From Metaphire vulgaris (lineage: Eukaryota; Annelida; Clitellata; Crassiclitellata; Megascolecidae): a stretch of DNA of 64,000 nt. Each line of letters begins with the position of its first letter. Within the stretch, counting starts at the first letter, position 1. Below, one piece after another: positions 47,101 through 55,373 of this stretch. The stretch spans positions 10,935,758 to 10,999,757 of the forward strand of contig CM030867.1 in NCBI GenBank assembly GCA_018105865.1, given 5' to 3'. The position numbers and the translations under genes were made by a program. The notes below the pieces were generated by a model. It worked only from the letters and a program-made list of their open reading frames with translations, was not told the origin of the DNA and did no database searches.

Positions 47101-50100
47101 GAAATATTTTAGAAGGAAAGACATGGATAGACACATAGGATGACCTTTTTTGGCTTGTCAGGATTTTTCGAAAGTTGGCTATGGTCAAAACCAACCCCCC
47201 CCCCTATCCAGTGGCTACACTACTGGCTAAGAACACATTGATAAATTATGAAATTTGATCAGTTTGAGCATTAACCACTTCATTTAATACCTCTGTCTTT
47301 GTGTGTTTGGTTCATTTTCTAATTTTGTGCTGTTTAATTACTTTGACAAACGAGAGGTGTCTGTTATGGCCTCGGGTTATTTGATTTGCTTCCTCTATCG
47401 CTCACCGCTTTGCCCGCTCTATGGTTTTGGCTTATGGCGTGAAACTTTTCTGAATCTTAATCTTTCGCTGAGTTTAGTTTTTAGTTTTTCAGTCGGGCTG
47501 TTGTTGATAGCGTTCGGAGATGTCATACTGCCTCTGGCCGTAAGTTTTTCTGCTGAGAGAGAGAGTCACAGTCGAACTCGCTGGAGCGAAACGTAAAAAT
47601 TTTACCTGGCTCGATTCAAATTCAAATGCTTCTGTGCCTATGTTGTCGGCTATTCACAAAAGATGTCGACGAAAGACTTGTCCTCCTCACTGTATTCAAT
47701 CCCCACTTAGAGCCACAACAGGCCTGCTGTTGTTTGTGCTTATTGCAGCCCGGCATGGTTTCCTTGGGTTTATTATGGCTGTGTGCTTTGTATTAGTGTT
47801 AATTTTTAACTGGTGACTCAACCTATAACACTGAAAATTTTGAAACAGTTTCTTGAATATTTGACCAGATATGCTGTGGCAATAAGGATTGTATTCTAAT
47901 AGTTTAAGTTTATATGTGTTTTTCTTCTTTAGTAGTTGCCAAATTCAATCTCATAGCTTCGTAATTTTTCTCTGCTTTAATCTTAACCATTCAGTTGTTT
48001 ATTCTCCTATGTTTTTTTCCTATGTTTGTAATTTCCAAAGAGTGTAATTTCCTGAAATAGTTGGACAATTTTTTTTAGAAAAAGAAGAGGTTAATATTCT
48101 ATTTTTTACTAACTTTATGGGCTAGTAAATATAATCAATGCCTTCTTATTCTTTATTTACAAATTTTTTACATATTTGATCATGTTCTGTTTATGATCTG
48201 GATGTATGGTTTTCATTGATTAAAGTGTGGGCTTTCCTACTTTCAAAGTGAAATTTCTCCACAACAGACATCCATAACTATTATTCCATGATCAGCATGA
48301 ATCATTGCTGTATTGTCTATAGTGTCTTATAAATTAATCTTAGTTGCTTGTGATTAAGTAAATACACAACTTTATACAATTTGCAATTGTTTGCAGTTTA
48401 ACTGATCAGCTGTTGCTTTCTCTACTGCCTTTTTAAGGGATGCACTGTTTGATGTTTGTACAAAAACCTGACAATATTAAATGCAAACCTAAATGTGACT
48501 AGTCCGGTTTTTTGTGCCACCCTGTTTTTAGTTTTCAGTCATAGTTTTGCTCTCTAAAGAGAATTTAAGAGTTGAACATCCAAGAGTACTATGTAAAACA
48601 TATATGCAGCCATCAATTAACATGGATTTACTATCTTTTATCAGCTCCACAATACAACTTAGTGGATTGTTTAACAGTTGCTGGCAGTTTATTATGAAAT
48701 CTATGATCCTATTGGATCAGATTTATTGGATTAGATCCTATTCAGATCCCATTGTGATTTGTCTTTTTGATGGTTTAATATTTGACAAGACCTTTGACTA
48801 TATAGCGAAATTGTCAGAAATTGTTAATATGCAAGTAGCCAGTTGACTGTGCTGACACCTGGTGAATGCACGCAAGGATGCAGTTGATTTCACCGTGGCT
48901 TCTTATCGGCTTTTTAAGTGCACATCATTTGTTGTTTGAGCATTTGTGAATAAACTGAACCCTCTATGATTTTATTTTAAACAGGAAGGTGAGGAGGGTC
49001 TTCCCCATATCAGGACCCAAGAAATCCCTACAGTGTTACCACAACAACCAGGACCACTACTCGCACTTACAGAGGACCGGATGGCACAATGGTGACAGAG
49101 GTGACTGTGCCAATTAGTTTTTTAACCCCTTAACTGGGTGCCCCGAGCAACGCTCGTCCATTTTACATTGAGTTACAAATAGTTGCCCAGTTAAGGGGTT
49201 AATATTCAATTGTGCAACAAAAAGTTTGGTCGTTGTTTTTATAGAGCATTTTTGTCTAGAATGTTATTAATCATGTGACTTCCGATGTAAACAATCCAGA
49301 AGCTTTTCCTAAGTTATGGGAATCAAAAAGCCTGTGTGCAGTGGCGGCTCCAGGATTTGGCAAGTGGGGGGCGTTGGGGTGGCAACTTCTAATCATTGGG
49401 GGGGCCCACCATTTGTTGTTAGGTATGTAGTATTAAGTATAGGGTCCCAACAGGGGGACCACTGGGGGCCAGGCACTCAATAGGGGGCACGGGCCCCCTG
49501 TGCAGCCGCCACTGTTCGTGTGTGTAATTCGAATTTCAGATTTCTAATGTGCTGCACAGCTTGCTTTTATTCGTAATTGTAATTTTTAGCTGTAGTAAAA
49601 ACGTAACGTGACTTTACGACATGTTTTATGTTTTCTCTGAAGCACAAAACTGAAAGGGACGGTGTGGTCGAGACGCGAATTCAGAAGAAGACAACCATCG
49701 TGACCCAAGTTGATGGCGCGACGGACGAAATTGATTTTGACAAGGTAAATAAAGACTGAAGTATTTGCTTTGCTGTTTGCCGTGTTTTGGTTCTAGGAAT
49801 TTCGTCTGCTTTTGGATTGTGCTGTGAACATGGACGCCCACGGCAATTTTTCCGGGGCAATTTTTCCGGGAGGGGCAAAACGTGATGGTCACGGTTACAC
49901 TGCATAAATTTTTCCAGGAGGGGCAAAACACATTTTAAATGCAATGGTCACGGTTAATATTTTAGCAAGTTTTTTCAAATTTCAGTGTGAAATATTGGCA
50001 TTTGTATTTTTTCCAGGAGGGGGCAAGTGCCCCCTCTTGTGCCAATGTGTGGGTGCCCATGGATGTGAATTGAAAATTTACAGAAGATTTTGACACAAAC

Positions 50101-50387
50101 AAGTTTTTGTGGCCTTTTTGGACTGTGATTGTTGGGCCTAAGGTCTTCAGATGTTGAAATTGTTTTGGTGTTAGTGGGAACAGTTTACTTGCACACGTTA
50201 TTTGAAGCCTGGAATTCATAATATGGTGCGCGTTGGAGTTACCGGTATTGTGTTTGTTTTACATGCATTTTTTTCGACCACGATGTTTTTCGTTATTTAG
50301 CTGCTTTCAACTGCTATTGCTGGAGTCACGGAACTCAATCCAGATTACGCGGTTGAGAAGATCGAAATTCATACCGAAAGACAATAG
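36182..50387 (+). CDS. EPB41: Protein 4.1 family gene (EPB41/coracle-type), 17 detected coding exons
   Basis: Membrane-skeleton adaptor: in this family the FERM domain binds membrane-protein tails and the C-terminal domain binds further partners at the cell cortex or septate junctions. Exons join into about 844 residues: short N-terminus (1-50), FERM lobes F1-F3 (about 55-345), FERM-adjacent region with [11 protein letters not shown] (about 350-400), a linker, a repeat-rich insert (about 490-753), and the 4.1 C-terminal domain (about 755-844, with [16 protein letters not shown] and [15 protein letters not shown]). The spectrin-actin-binding segment of vertebrate 4.1R is absent, as in Drosophila coracle. 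All junctions keep frame with GT-AG introns except a GC-AG intron after exon 5 and an unresolved junction after exon 9. Introns carry several MITEs. Exons may be missing between 46.1 and 49.0 kb. Confidence 0.92.
36606..36788 (+). CDS. EPB41: Protein 4.1 coding exon 2 (linker and start of FERM F1)
   Basis: Acceptor TGTGTGTACAG, 61 codons. An acidic, polar linker is followed by [20 protein letters not shown], the first strands of the ubiquitin-like F1 lobe (compare CKVSLLDDTVYECVVE in vertebrate 4.1R). Donor CCT|GTAAGC. Confidence 0.92.
37207..37311 (+). CDS. EPB41: Protein 4.1 coding exon 3 (FERM F1)
   Basis: Acceptor GGCTTTGCAG, 35 codons: [20 protein letters not shown] then [15 protein letters not shown]. 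Matches the KGQ.LL..VC.HLNL.E.DYFGL pattern of F1. Donor AAG|GTTCGG is off-consensus but canonical GT. Confidence 0.95.
37769..37811 (+). CDS. EPB41: Protein 4.1 coding exon 4 (43 nt)
   Basis: Acceptor [24 protein letters not shown], donor GGAA|GTGAGT. Corresponds to the WLD.AKEIKKQ helix in other 4.1 proteins. A very short exon. Confidence 0.93.
38308..38335. repeat. TG dinucleotide microsatellite
   Basis: About 13 TG units in 4.1 intron 4. Confidence 0.9.
38966..39041 (+). CDS. EPB41: Protein 4.1 coding exon 5 (ends at a GC donor)
   Basis: Acceptor [29 protein letters not shown] then HEDFT, ending ACGAG|GCAAGT. Only this GC donor gives the expected [10 protein letters not shown] with exon 6. 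The GT four bases further on would bring a stop in exon 6. Confidence 0.92.
39420..39490. repeat. CTA-rich trinucleotide repeat
   Basis: Imperfect ACT/CTA units with scattered substitutions in 4.1 intron 5. Confidence 0.8.
39669..39713 (+). CDS. EPB41: Protein 4.1 coding exon 6 (45 nt)
   Basis: Acceptor [24 protein letters not shown], donor GAAAG|GTACAA. Equivalent to YYLCLQLRQDIV at the start of FERM lobe F2. Confidence 0.93.
39960..40035. mobile_element. TTAA-type hairpin MITE, copy 7 (decayed)
   Basis: TTAACCTTTCTCCGG at the left, central TCCGTTTTACATTATGTTAC, right GCCAGTAAAGGTATT. Recognisable by its centre; the right TTAA is lost. Confidence 0.5.
40098..40155. repeat. ATT microsatellite
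   Basis: ATT and AATT units in 4.1 intron 6; a second ATT run lies at 40314-40340. Confidence 0.85.
40457..40636 (+). CDS. EPB41: Protein 4.1 coding exon 7 (FERM F2)
   Basis: Acceptor [30 protein letters not shown] then GDYD, and [15 protein letters not shown], donor CACAG|GTTGGA. Matches RLPCSFATLALLGSYT.QSELGDYD of vertebrate 4.1R. Confidence 0.96.
40838..40882. repeat. AAT microsatellite
   Basis: About 14 AAT units, followed by ACAGTAATAC repeats to about 40922. Confidence 0.95.
41247..41334 (+). CDS. EPB41: Protein 4.1 coding exon 8 (FERM F2)
   Basis: Acceptor [30 protein letters not shown] then YGIELHPAK, donor AAG|GTAAAA. Matches [25 protein letters not shown].AK. Confidence 0.96.
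41856..42014 (+). CDS. EPB41: Protein 4.1 coding exon 9 (FERM F3; 3' end uncertain)
   Basis: Acceptor [49 protein letters not shown], then VRRRGK. Family alignment extends to about GGCAAG (42014), but the only nearby GT there (AAGC|GTTAAA) gives the wrong phase for exon 10 and a stop. A phase-correct GT exists at GAA|GTTCGC (after 41996) but drops VRRRGK. Either the weak upstream donor is used or there is a base error or polymorphism at 42015. Confidence 0.88.
42240..42350. repeat. ATTAGT imperfect repeat and AT run
   Basis: AGTATTAGTAGTAGTATTAG-type units followed by an AT run in 4.1 intron 9. Confidence 0.85.
42682..42779 (+). CDS. EPB41: Protein 4.1 coding exon 10 (FERM F3)
   Basis: Acceptor [29 protein letters not shown] then [12 protein letters not shown], donor TTTCG|GTAAGG. 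Matches IGFKL...[17 protein letters not shown]. Confidence 0.95.
42995..43075. mobile_element. TTAA-type hairpin MITE, copy 8 (piggyBac-like ends)
   Basis: TTAACCCCTTAACTGGG to CCGAGTTAAGGGGTTAA, with centre CGTCCATTTTACATTGAG. The TTAA on both flanks and C-rich inverted termini resemble piggyBac-type target choice; no transposase is present, so this is inference. It belongs to the subfamily with GCCCTGAGTAACGCTCG (also at 49122 and 51760). Confidence 0.9.
43167..43348 (+). CDS. EPB41: Protein 4.1 coding exon 11 (FERM-adjacent region)
   Basis: Acceptor [29 protein letters not shown] then [19 protein letters not shown], ending [26 protein letters not shown] is the hallmark of the FERM-adjacent segment of 4.1 proteins, a phosphorylation-regulated region in the family. 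Confidence 0.95.
44125..44176. repeat. TG/TCTG microsatellite
   Basis: TGTGTCTG units, then a pure GT run in 4.1 intron 11. Confidence 0.9.
44399..44544 (+). CDS. EPB41: Protein 4.1 coding exon 12 (linker)
   Basis: Acceptor TGCTTTATTTAG, then 48 codons: [20 protein letters not shown] to DDHNLTGLD, donor GAC|GTAGGG. Both phases fit the neighbours. The sequence is polar and unfamiliar; included for frame and splice signals. Confidence 0.8.
44738..45226 (+). CDS. EPB41: Protein 4.1 coding exon 13 (novel tandem repeat, block A)
   Basis: Acceptor with a long T tract ending TTTTCAG; 163 codons, phase 0 at both ends, donor GAG|GTAATA. After a Ser/Gly/Pro lead of about 38 residues come about eight 15-17 residue units: [110 protein letters not shown]. 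Codons are GC-rich against AT-rich introns. I know no domain with this pattern; it superficially recalls YD-type repeats but the spacing differs. It sits where other 4.1 proteins have variable, alternatively spliced linker. Confidence 0.9.
45414..45481. mobile_element. TTAA-type hairpin MITE, copy 9 (internal deletion)
   Basis: TTAACCCCTTAACTGGGG to GTTACAGTTAAGGGGTTAA, about 12 bp shorter than full copies. It lies in the intron between the two repeat exons. Confidence 0.85.
45668..46081 (+). CDS. EPB41: Protein 4.1 coding exon 14 (novel tandem repeat, block B)
   Basis: Acceptor TTCCTTTTCAG, 138 codons, phase 0-0, donor GAG|GTAATA. About eight units align in register with exon 13: [122 protein letters not shown]. 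Both exons end VP(V/L)E|GTAATA, which points to exon duplication. Being symmetric in phase, either could be skipped without a frameshift. Confidence 0.9.
46904..47225. mobile_element. hAT-like MITE, CAGTGGCGTAGCC family, with perfect target duplication
   Basis: Left end CAGTGGCGTAGCCAAGG, right end AGTGGCTACACTACTG. GCTAAGAA flanks both sides exactly. The interior has the repeated TTTTTTGCTTGTCA word also found at 6503 and at the right edge of the window. Confidence 0.85.
48460..48524. mobile_element. TA-type hairpin MITE, right half
   Basis: ATTAAATGCAAACCTAAATG, then AGTCCGGTTTTTTGTGCCAC and CCTG match the 24745 copy. The left terminus is lost. Confidence 0.7.
49014..49100 (+). CDS. EPB41: Protein 4.1 coding exon 15 (C-terminal domain start)
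   Basis: Acceptor CTTCCCCATATCAG, 29 codons: [20 protein letters not shown] then GPDGTMVTE, donor GAG|GTGACT. The Thr-rich stretch parallels TTTTQITKTVKGG of vertebrate 4.1R. A more upstream AG (48984) would put a stop in this frame. Confidence 0.85.
49122..49202. mobile_element. TTAA-type hairpin MITE, copy 10
   Basis: TTAACCCCTTAACTGGG to GCCCAGTTAAGGGGTTAA with CGAGCAACGCTCG, itself a small palindrome, in the left part. It starts 22 bp past the exon 15 boundary. Confidence 0.9.
49339..49514. mobile_element. hAT-like MITE, CAGTGGCGGCTCC family (full length)
   Basis: Left end CAGTGGCGGCTCCAGGATTT, right end GCAGCCGCCACTG. Flanks CCTGTGTG and TTCGTGTG agree at six of eight positions. It lies in 4.1 intron 15. 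Confidence 0.85.
49643..49744 (+). CDS. EPB41: Protein 4.1 coding exon 16 (C-terminal domain)
   Basis: Acceptor TTTCTCTGAAG, 34 codons: [20 protein letters not shown] then [14 protein letters not shown], donor AAG|GTAAAT. Matches the G..ETRIEKRIVITGDADIDHDQ block of 4.1 proteins. Confidence 0.93.
50301..50387 (+). CDS. EPB41: Protein 4.1 coding exon 17 (C-terminus and stop)
   Basis: Acceptor [31 protein letters not shown] then IEIHTERQ and TAG. Matches the .AIKEAKEQHPDMSVTKVVVH.ETE end of the 4.1 C-terminal domain. Confidence 0.94.
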   Translation: MLSTAIAGVTELNPDYAVEKIEIHTERQ

Positions 50388-50610
50388 AAAAAGAGAGATG
50401 GAGAGAATTCCTCTCATCTGCTACAGTTAGTGAATGAAATGGTTATGATCTAATTAACCGACATCTTTCATTAAGTTTTGTCTATTTTGAAGCACTAATG
50501 TACCAATAATGTATCAATCAATCAATCAATCAATGCACTTCTATGGTGCCATTATCATTATCCATAGAAACCACTACTGCAGAATGTTTTGATGATGTAC
50601 TATAGGTGTC

Positions 50611-50690
50611 TTAACCCCTTAACCAGGAACCCCGGATATATCCGTCCATTTTACATTGAGTTACAGTTAAATACACGGTTAATGGGTTAA
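50611..50690. mobile_element. TTAA-type hairpin MITE, copy 11
   Basis: TTAACCCCTTAACCAGG to CACGGTTAATGGGTTAA, with CGGATATATCCG in the left part; the CCGG-type subfamily as at 20686. Confidence 0.88.
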
Positions 50691-51594
50691 GTGGATATAG
50701 CCAAGGCTTTGTGTTGGCAGTTTTAGTATGATCGAATCCTATTGTAATTTTGCTGGTAATGGCTGAATGTTGACAGCAGTCCAATATATATATGTTATTT
50801 TGTCTGGTTTTTTTCTTCAGGTTTCATTGTTTTTGTGACGTTATTTCCCGAGAGCGAAAATATTTTCACACTGATGCCTTCGAATAATTCAGCGCTAGTT
50901 TTCAATATATTCAGCTTTGCTTCACAGAAGACACAGAATTCCGCCATCTGTAATTCTGAAGACTTTGGCTTGTAGTGTGAATTCTGAGGTTTAATTTTTT
51001 AATATTGTAGAAATTTCCGCCGTTTTTTTTCTTCTTCTTTAACAGACGATTTGAAAGCAAAAAATTACGCAATTTTTTCTTAGCAGAGAGTAACTGCTTT
51101 TCGTTCACTTATGTTAATTCAGATTCGATGCTGTGTTGTTGTTATCGACGTATTCGTGGGTCATAGCATGCTTATGTAGCTTTTTTGTGCACTTTTATAT
51201 ATTTCTGAATGTTATTAAACGCAAGACTTGACGTGGAGTCTGGCGACTCGAGTTATTTTCGACCATGTGAGCTTGATCGGTAAATTGACGTTTGGCCTCT
51301 TACACGGAAGCATCGGAGCATTTTGTCGATGGCTAAAAGATACTATCATTTCATGTGCTGAGTTAATAATTACACGTAATCTGTAATCATATCATAGTAA
51401 TTGTGCAGTTGTAGTAGCACTGTAGAGAGATCATTCTGTGTTCTTGTTAAGCACGTCTTAGGAACAGGGTCTTTGTAAAGACTTGGTGAATGTTATCAGC
51501 ATAGAGTTGTATGCACGCGGTTTCTTATATATCAGAGAATTCAGATGCTAATTATGAATATATAAAACATGAATATAAAACATGAATGAATGTG

Positions 51595-51600
51595 AATAAA
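51595..51600 (+). promoter_or_regulatory. Candidate poly(A) signal AATAAA for protein 4.1
   Basis: AATAAA 1.2 kb past the stop codon. There is no distinctive downstream GT-rich element, so the alternative ATTAAA at 51214 is equally possible. Confidence 0.3.
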
Positions 51601-51759
51601 AAAACTTGAATATAAAGCCAGACAATGTTGTTTGGTTGGACTACAATTTGCATTTCTATGATCTAACCTACGTAGTCTAACCATTGTTGAGACATTCTTG
51701 GTTGTGTTAGTAATAGCTTTTAATATATGGGTCTTGCCTGAAAATTGTGCTTGCTTTTA

Positions 51760-51840
51760 TTAACCCCTTAACTGGGTGCCCTGAGAAATGCTCGTCCATT
51801 TTACATTGAGTTACAAATAGTTGCCCAGTTAAGGGGTTAA
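51760..51840. mobile_element. TTAA-type hairpin MITE, copy 12
   Basis: TTAACCCCTTAACTGGG to GCCCAGTTAAGGGGTTAA, of the same subfamily as copies 8 and 10. The rightmost copy in the window. Confidence 0.92.
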
Positions 51841-51849
51841 AGGGTATCT

Positions 51850-53130
51850 GCTTGGTTCAGTGTAAAAGTGCTTTGGTAGAGTCTATGCAGCTGTTTTGTT
51901 AAACGCTTGATTTTTAGATATTTGGCAAGTTTGATTATCATCATCATCATCATCGCATTATGACCATGTGCGTGCCTGTTTTTACAATAATTATACATAA
52001 TTTGAGATTATTTGCTGCATTTCTATACAAATTGTTATATGATTAATTCATATTGGAATTCAGTACCAACATATCATTAGTATTGTCGTTGTCTAATCAT
52101 ATTTTTTATCCTGTGGTGGAAAATTTCTCGAATTCTACGACAAAGACTTGGTAAAAACTGTGTTAGTTTCTTGTTGTTTGTTGATTGATGCTAGAGTTAT
52201 TTTTATGCAGCAGATCACTGTTTTAACATATTTAGCCTATGATGTGAAATAGCAATGCTATCGCAGCAAAAATTATTTTATATTCACTGAATAGGATTCT
52301 GCCGGGGGAGGGTGGGGTCAGTTTTGTGCGATTGTAACTGGTATCTAATGTGCTTGCTTCGTGGTTTTTGATTTTCGAAAATCTTAAGAAGTAGTCTATG
52401 GTTGTTCTCTACTTAATTTTGGCTGTTGGTTTTGGTACTTAAATGCATTGTGAATAGCTTCGATTTTGAATATTTAGCAGTGTTTATCGTAGTCTTCGTA
52501 TAATATTGTGCGATTTCTTTGTCCTGTATTTTCATGACTATATACCCCCGGGTACAAAATACGATAGTTGTGCAGAAGTTTTGGGTCTTGTGTTGTGTAT
52601 GACAGAAACGAGGTTTTATTGTGGAGGGTACGTACGATTGAAAAGCAGCGTATTGGAATTAATGCTAAGTGATAATGTTTGAATGGAGTTTAATATGATT
52701 TTTTTTTAAATTGTGTATTTCTATTGCTTATTATGGATTTTAATGTTGGTGTTGGTTCTAAGACATTTCTTTTCTGAAATTGCTTAATATTGGTTGTTTT
52801 ATTTCGAACTTGAAATTGTTGATTTGAATGCTTAGTTATAGTTAGATATAATAATAATAATATCACATCTTTTAAAAGCTTCTCTGTTTTATTTGCCTCT
52901 GGATAATGAATATTATGATTTGTATCGATTCAAAGTGTTTTCTCTACTGTATCTCGAACATGGGTTGGGTAAGATATTTTCATGTTTACGGTATGGTGGG
53001 TTGGGTTTGGTTTGTTCAGAAAGGTCATGGTTTATGAAACTGTAATGTATTATGGTGTGTTTGGGTTGGGTCAAGTAACCCTATTGCTTTCGTGGGTTGG
53101 GATGGGTCTGGATCTTGATAGGTTGGGTTG
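51850..53130. other. Intergenic, no gene seen
   Basis: AT-rich sequence. The last 150 bases have irregular GGGTTGGG-type words on the plus strand. No coding exon recognised. Confidence 0.45.
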
Positions 53131-53139
53131 GATTCATCA

Positions 53140-53310
53140 TCATCATTAACCATGGGCTCATTGCCTGTTGGTGTATAATACCATCTCCACAGTTTTCTGC
53201 CATTCTTTTCTGTCCATTGCTCTGTGGCTAAGATCCTGTAAACTGCTTCCACACCATTCTTCAATATCATCACACCATTCCTTGTGTGGTCTCTCTCTCT
53301 CTTATTGGGT
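53140..53310 (-). mobile_element. Decayed LINE 3' end (same family as 26132)
   Basis: A minus-strand frame reads [19 protein letters not shown], followed by VNDDDE and an ATCATC tail. Nucleotide identity with 26150-26300 is high by eye. Only the 3' tail is present. Confidence 0.65.
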
Positions 53311-53684
53311 TTATAAAAATGGACTCGTGTTCATATCTGGTGTGCTTCTCCCAGGCCATGTTTCGAATTACCGGTACTCACCAGTTATACATGTAATGTA
53401 TTGTATGTCCTTGCTTCTTCATCTACTACTGGCTACAGGCATCCTATTGCCTATACATGATCTCTCCAGTGGAAAAAACAGATTCCCATCGCGTTTTAAT
53501 TGAGAATTTAGAACGTTGAGCGAACTAACACTGTCCTCTGTATCTTGCTAGATAATTGTCGATAATTAACCTGAATATCGATTACCGTGGATGCCTTGGA
53601 TTTGACCTCGGGTGTTTTATGCAGGCCTGATATGGGGAGTGGAGAAATTTCCACCCAAAAACCACAGCTCCCAAGCCAATCCCA

Positions 53685-53854
53685 ACATTGACAAAAATGT
53701 TGCATTGGTCTGTGCATCTTACCCTCCAACCAAGTCATCTCCCCCTCCAGCCAAGTCAACCCCCCTTCCCTCTGAGTAGAAATAGTTCAAATGGAAGAGG
53801 CGCTATACAAATATTACATTACATTACAAGTACCTGGAGTCTGGATAAAGCACT
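53685..53854. mobile_element. CAGTGTTTTATCCAG-family MITE interrupted by a SINE tail
   Basis: CTCCAGCCAAGTCAACCCC and the right end GAGTCTGGATAAAGCACTG match 11547-11726. GAGTAGAAATAGTTCAAATG and GGCGCTATACAAATATTACA (53771-53829) are inserted; a similar GAGTAGAAATATAAGAGGCG block lies near 9995. Confidence 0.6.
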
Positions 53855-54306
53855 GTCTGACTTGGATCTTACCCGGTTAGGATTTGGCGTGCCATGAAGT
53901 GGCGCTATAGAAGTTGATTATTAGCTTGGATAGTAGGCTGTATCCCCGTCAATGCGCCTATATTTTAAATGCTACGCTCTTGCATAAAAGGCGCAATTTT
54001 ATTTTCCCCTTCAGTTTAGCGGTGCATTTTTTCCTGTTAATTATTTGAAGAGTGTAGTTGAGTAGATTCATTGAACCGTGACTGCAATATAACAGCCCAG
54101 TGTAGTTGTATGGTCACGGTTGAGTTAGCGTAGAAGAGAAGCGGTCATGCTATTGTTGTAAAAACGTTATGCCTGTTCATTCAAGCGTCAAGTTTAACTG
54201 AACGTAAGTGGTTCTACCATTAGACAGGCAGCCAATGGGGTGAAGGCTTCGTTTGAAGAAAGTTAGGATGATAAGATCTTCGGTTTTCACGACATCGGTT
54301 GAATTA

Positions 54307-54440
54307 GTGTTTTATCCAGACACCAGGTCTTTGTGGGGGGGGGGGTTGACTTGGCTGGAGTGGAAGACGGCTCAATGCAAAAATTTGTCACTGCGGATTT
54401 TATTTGGGGGGGGTGTGACGTTTTGAGGGTTTTGGGAATC
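54307..54440. mobile_element. CAGTGTTTTATCCAG-family MITE, partial
   Basis: GTGTTTTATCCAGACACC, then GTTGACTTGGCTGGAG, the inverse orientation of the internal segment at 11547. The right end is not identified. Confidence 0.5.
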
Positions 54441-54868
54441 TCCTGACTTTAATTCGTTTCATCACTCTTCTGAATTTTTGCATATCTATAGCCTACTGTA
54501 GCACTAGCATTGTCCAATTTCAAACAGGGTATCAATTTTATAATATTTTTGTGGTCTTTAAAACCTGTACTAAAAGAAACCAGCTCTCTTAAGCGCCATC
54601 TTATCTCTCGATTGATTTTTTAGACCTTTGACAGAGAATAGATTTCTGAAAGACTTTGTATAGTGTCGTTTCAAATGGCTCATTATTTTTCGTGGCATTT
54701 CGAAAGCTCTAGAAAAGAAATTGGGACAGAATATATTGACAATTCTAGTACGGTTTGACACAGCAAAGATGGGGACACAAGAATATGTGGTTTTAATTCA
54801 TTTCATCACTTTCAGAATTTTTGCATATCTATAGCCTATTGTAGCACTAGTCCTTGCATTGTCCAATT

Positions 54869-55153
54869 TTAAACAGGCCATGTTGGCCCGCCAAATATTT
54901 GACTTGTGGCGCCATCCATGATCTCCTCCCTCACAGATCTGGATAAAACACTGGGCCAAATGGAGGAAAGGCTAATTGGATTAGAGATGTGCTTTAAGCC
55001 TAGATCCGAAAAGAGTCTGACAACCAGTGGGAGAGTGTTCCAGATTTCTGGCCCAGACAGTGGTGTTACTCGGAACCAGCTCCTGAAATTTACCGCTGGA
55101 TGTTGCTCCTGGCCAATATTGGCAAAACCGATGAGAAACTTTGACCGCATCAT
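54869..55153 (-). pseudogene. Degenerate LINE reverse-transcriptase C-terminal fragment
   Basis: A minus-strand frame contains SGPEIWNTLPLVVR, the GP.IWN.LP..VR signature at the C-terminus of many non-LTR retrotransposon proteins. No catalytic motif is present, so it is a remnant. Confidence 0.5.
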
Positions 55154-55176
55154 GAAGGGTGATTAGGCCTATGCAG

Positions 55177-55368
55177 CAGTGGCGGCTCCACCGGGGGGTC
55201 AGGGGGCCCATGCCCCCGTATTGAGTGCCTGCCCCCAGTAGCCCCACAGTTGGGACCCTATACTTAATGCTACATAGGCTACATTAAACAACAAATGGTT
55301 GGCCCCCATGATTAGAAGTTGCCACCCCAACGCCCCCTCCCACTTGCCAAATCCTAGAGCCGCCACTG
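55177..55368. mobile_element. hAT-like MITE, CAGTGGCGGCTCC family, with perfect target duplication
   Basis: Left end CAGTGGCGGCTCCACC, right end TAGAGCCGCCACTG, flanked exactly by CTATGCAG on both sides. The right duplication overlaps the start of the next element. Confidence 0.88.
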
Positions 55369-55373
55369 CTATG

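Larger units (their letters stand above)
46090..49005. other. Protein 4.1 intron 14, about 2.9 kb
   Basis: Contains the MITE at 46904-47225 and a decayed TA MITE near 48460. No further repeat exon was confirmed, although [16 protein letters not shown] near 47515-47545 resembles a repeat-exon end without convincing upstream units. A GGTTCAAGGTCACTG duplication near 46550-46585 may belong to a SINE. Confidence 0.4.
50388..51600 (+). other. Probable 3' UTR of protein 4.1
   Basis: Follows the stop codon and contains one TTAA MITE. Two candidate poly(A) signals are visible, ATTAAA at 51214-51219 and AATAAA at 51595-51600. The extent is inferred. Confidence 0.35.

Noticed and set aside
47303..47596. 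A third repeat exon of protein 4.1 ending [16 protein letters not shown]
   Set aside because: Only the last few residues recall the repeat ends; upstream residues are hydrophobic and lack the G-x-P pattern, and no acceptor fits.
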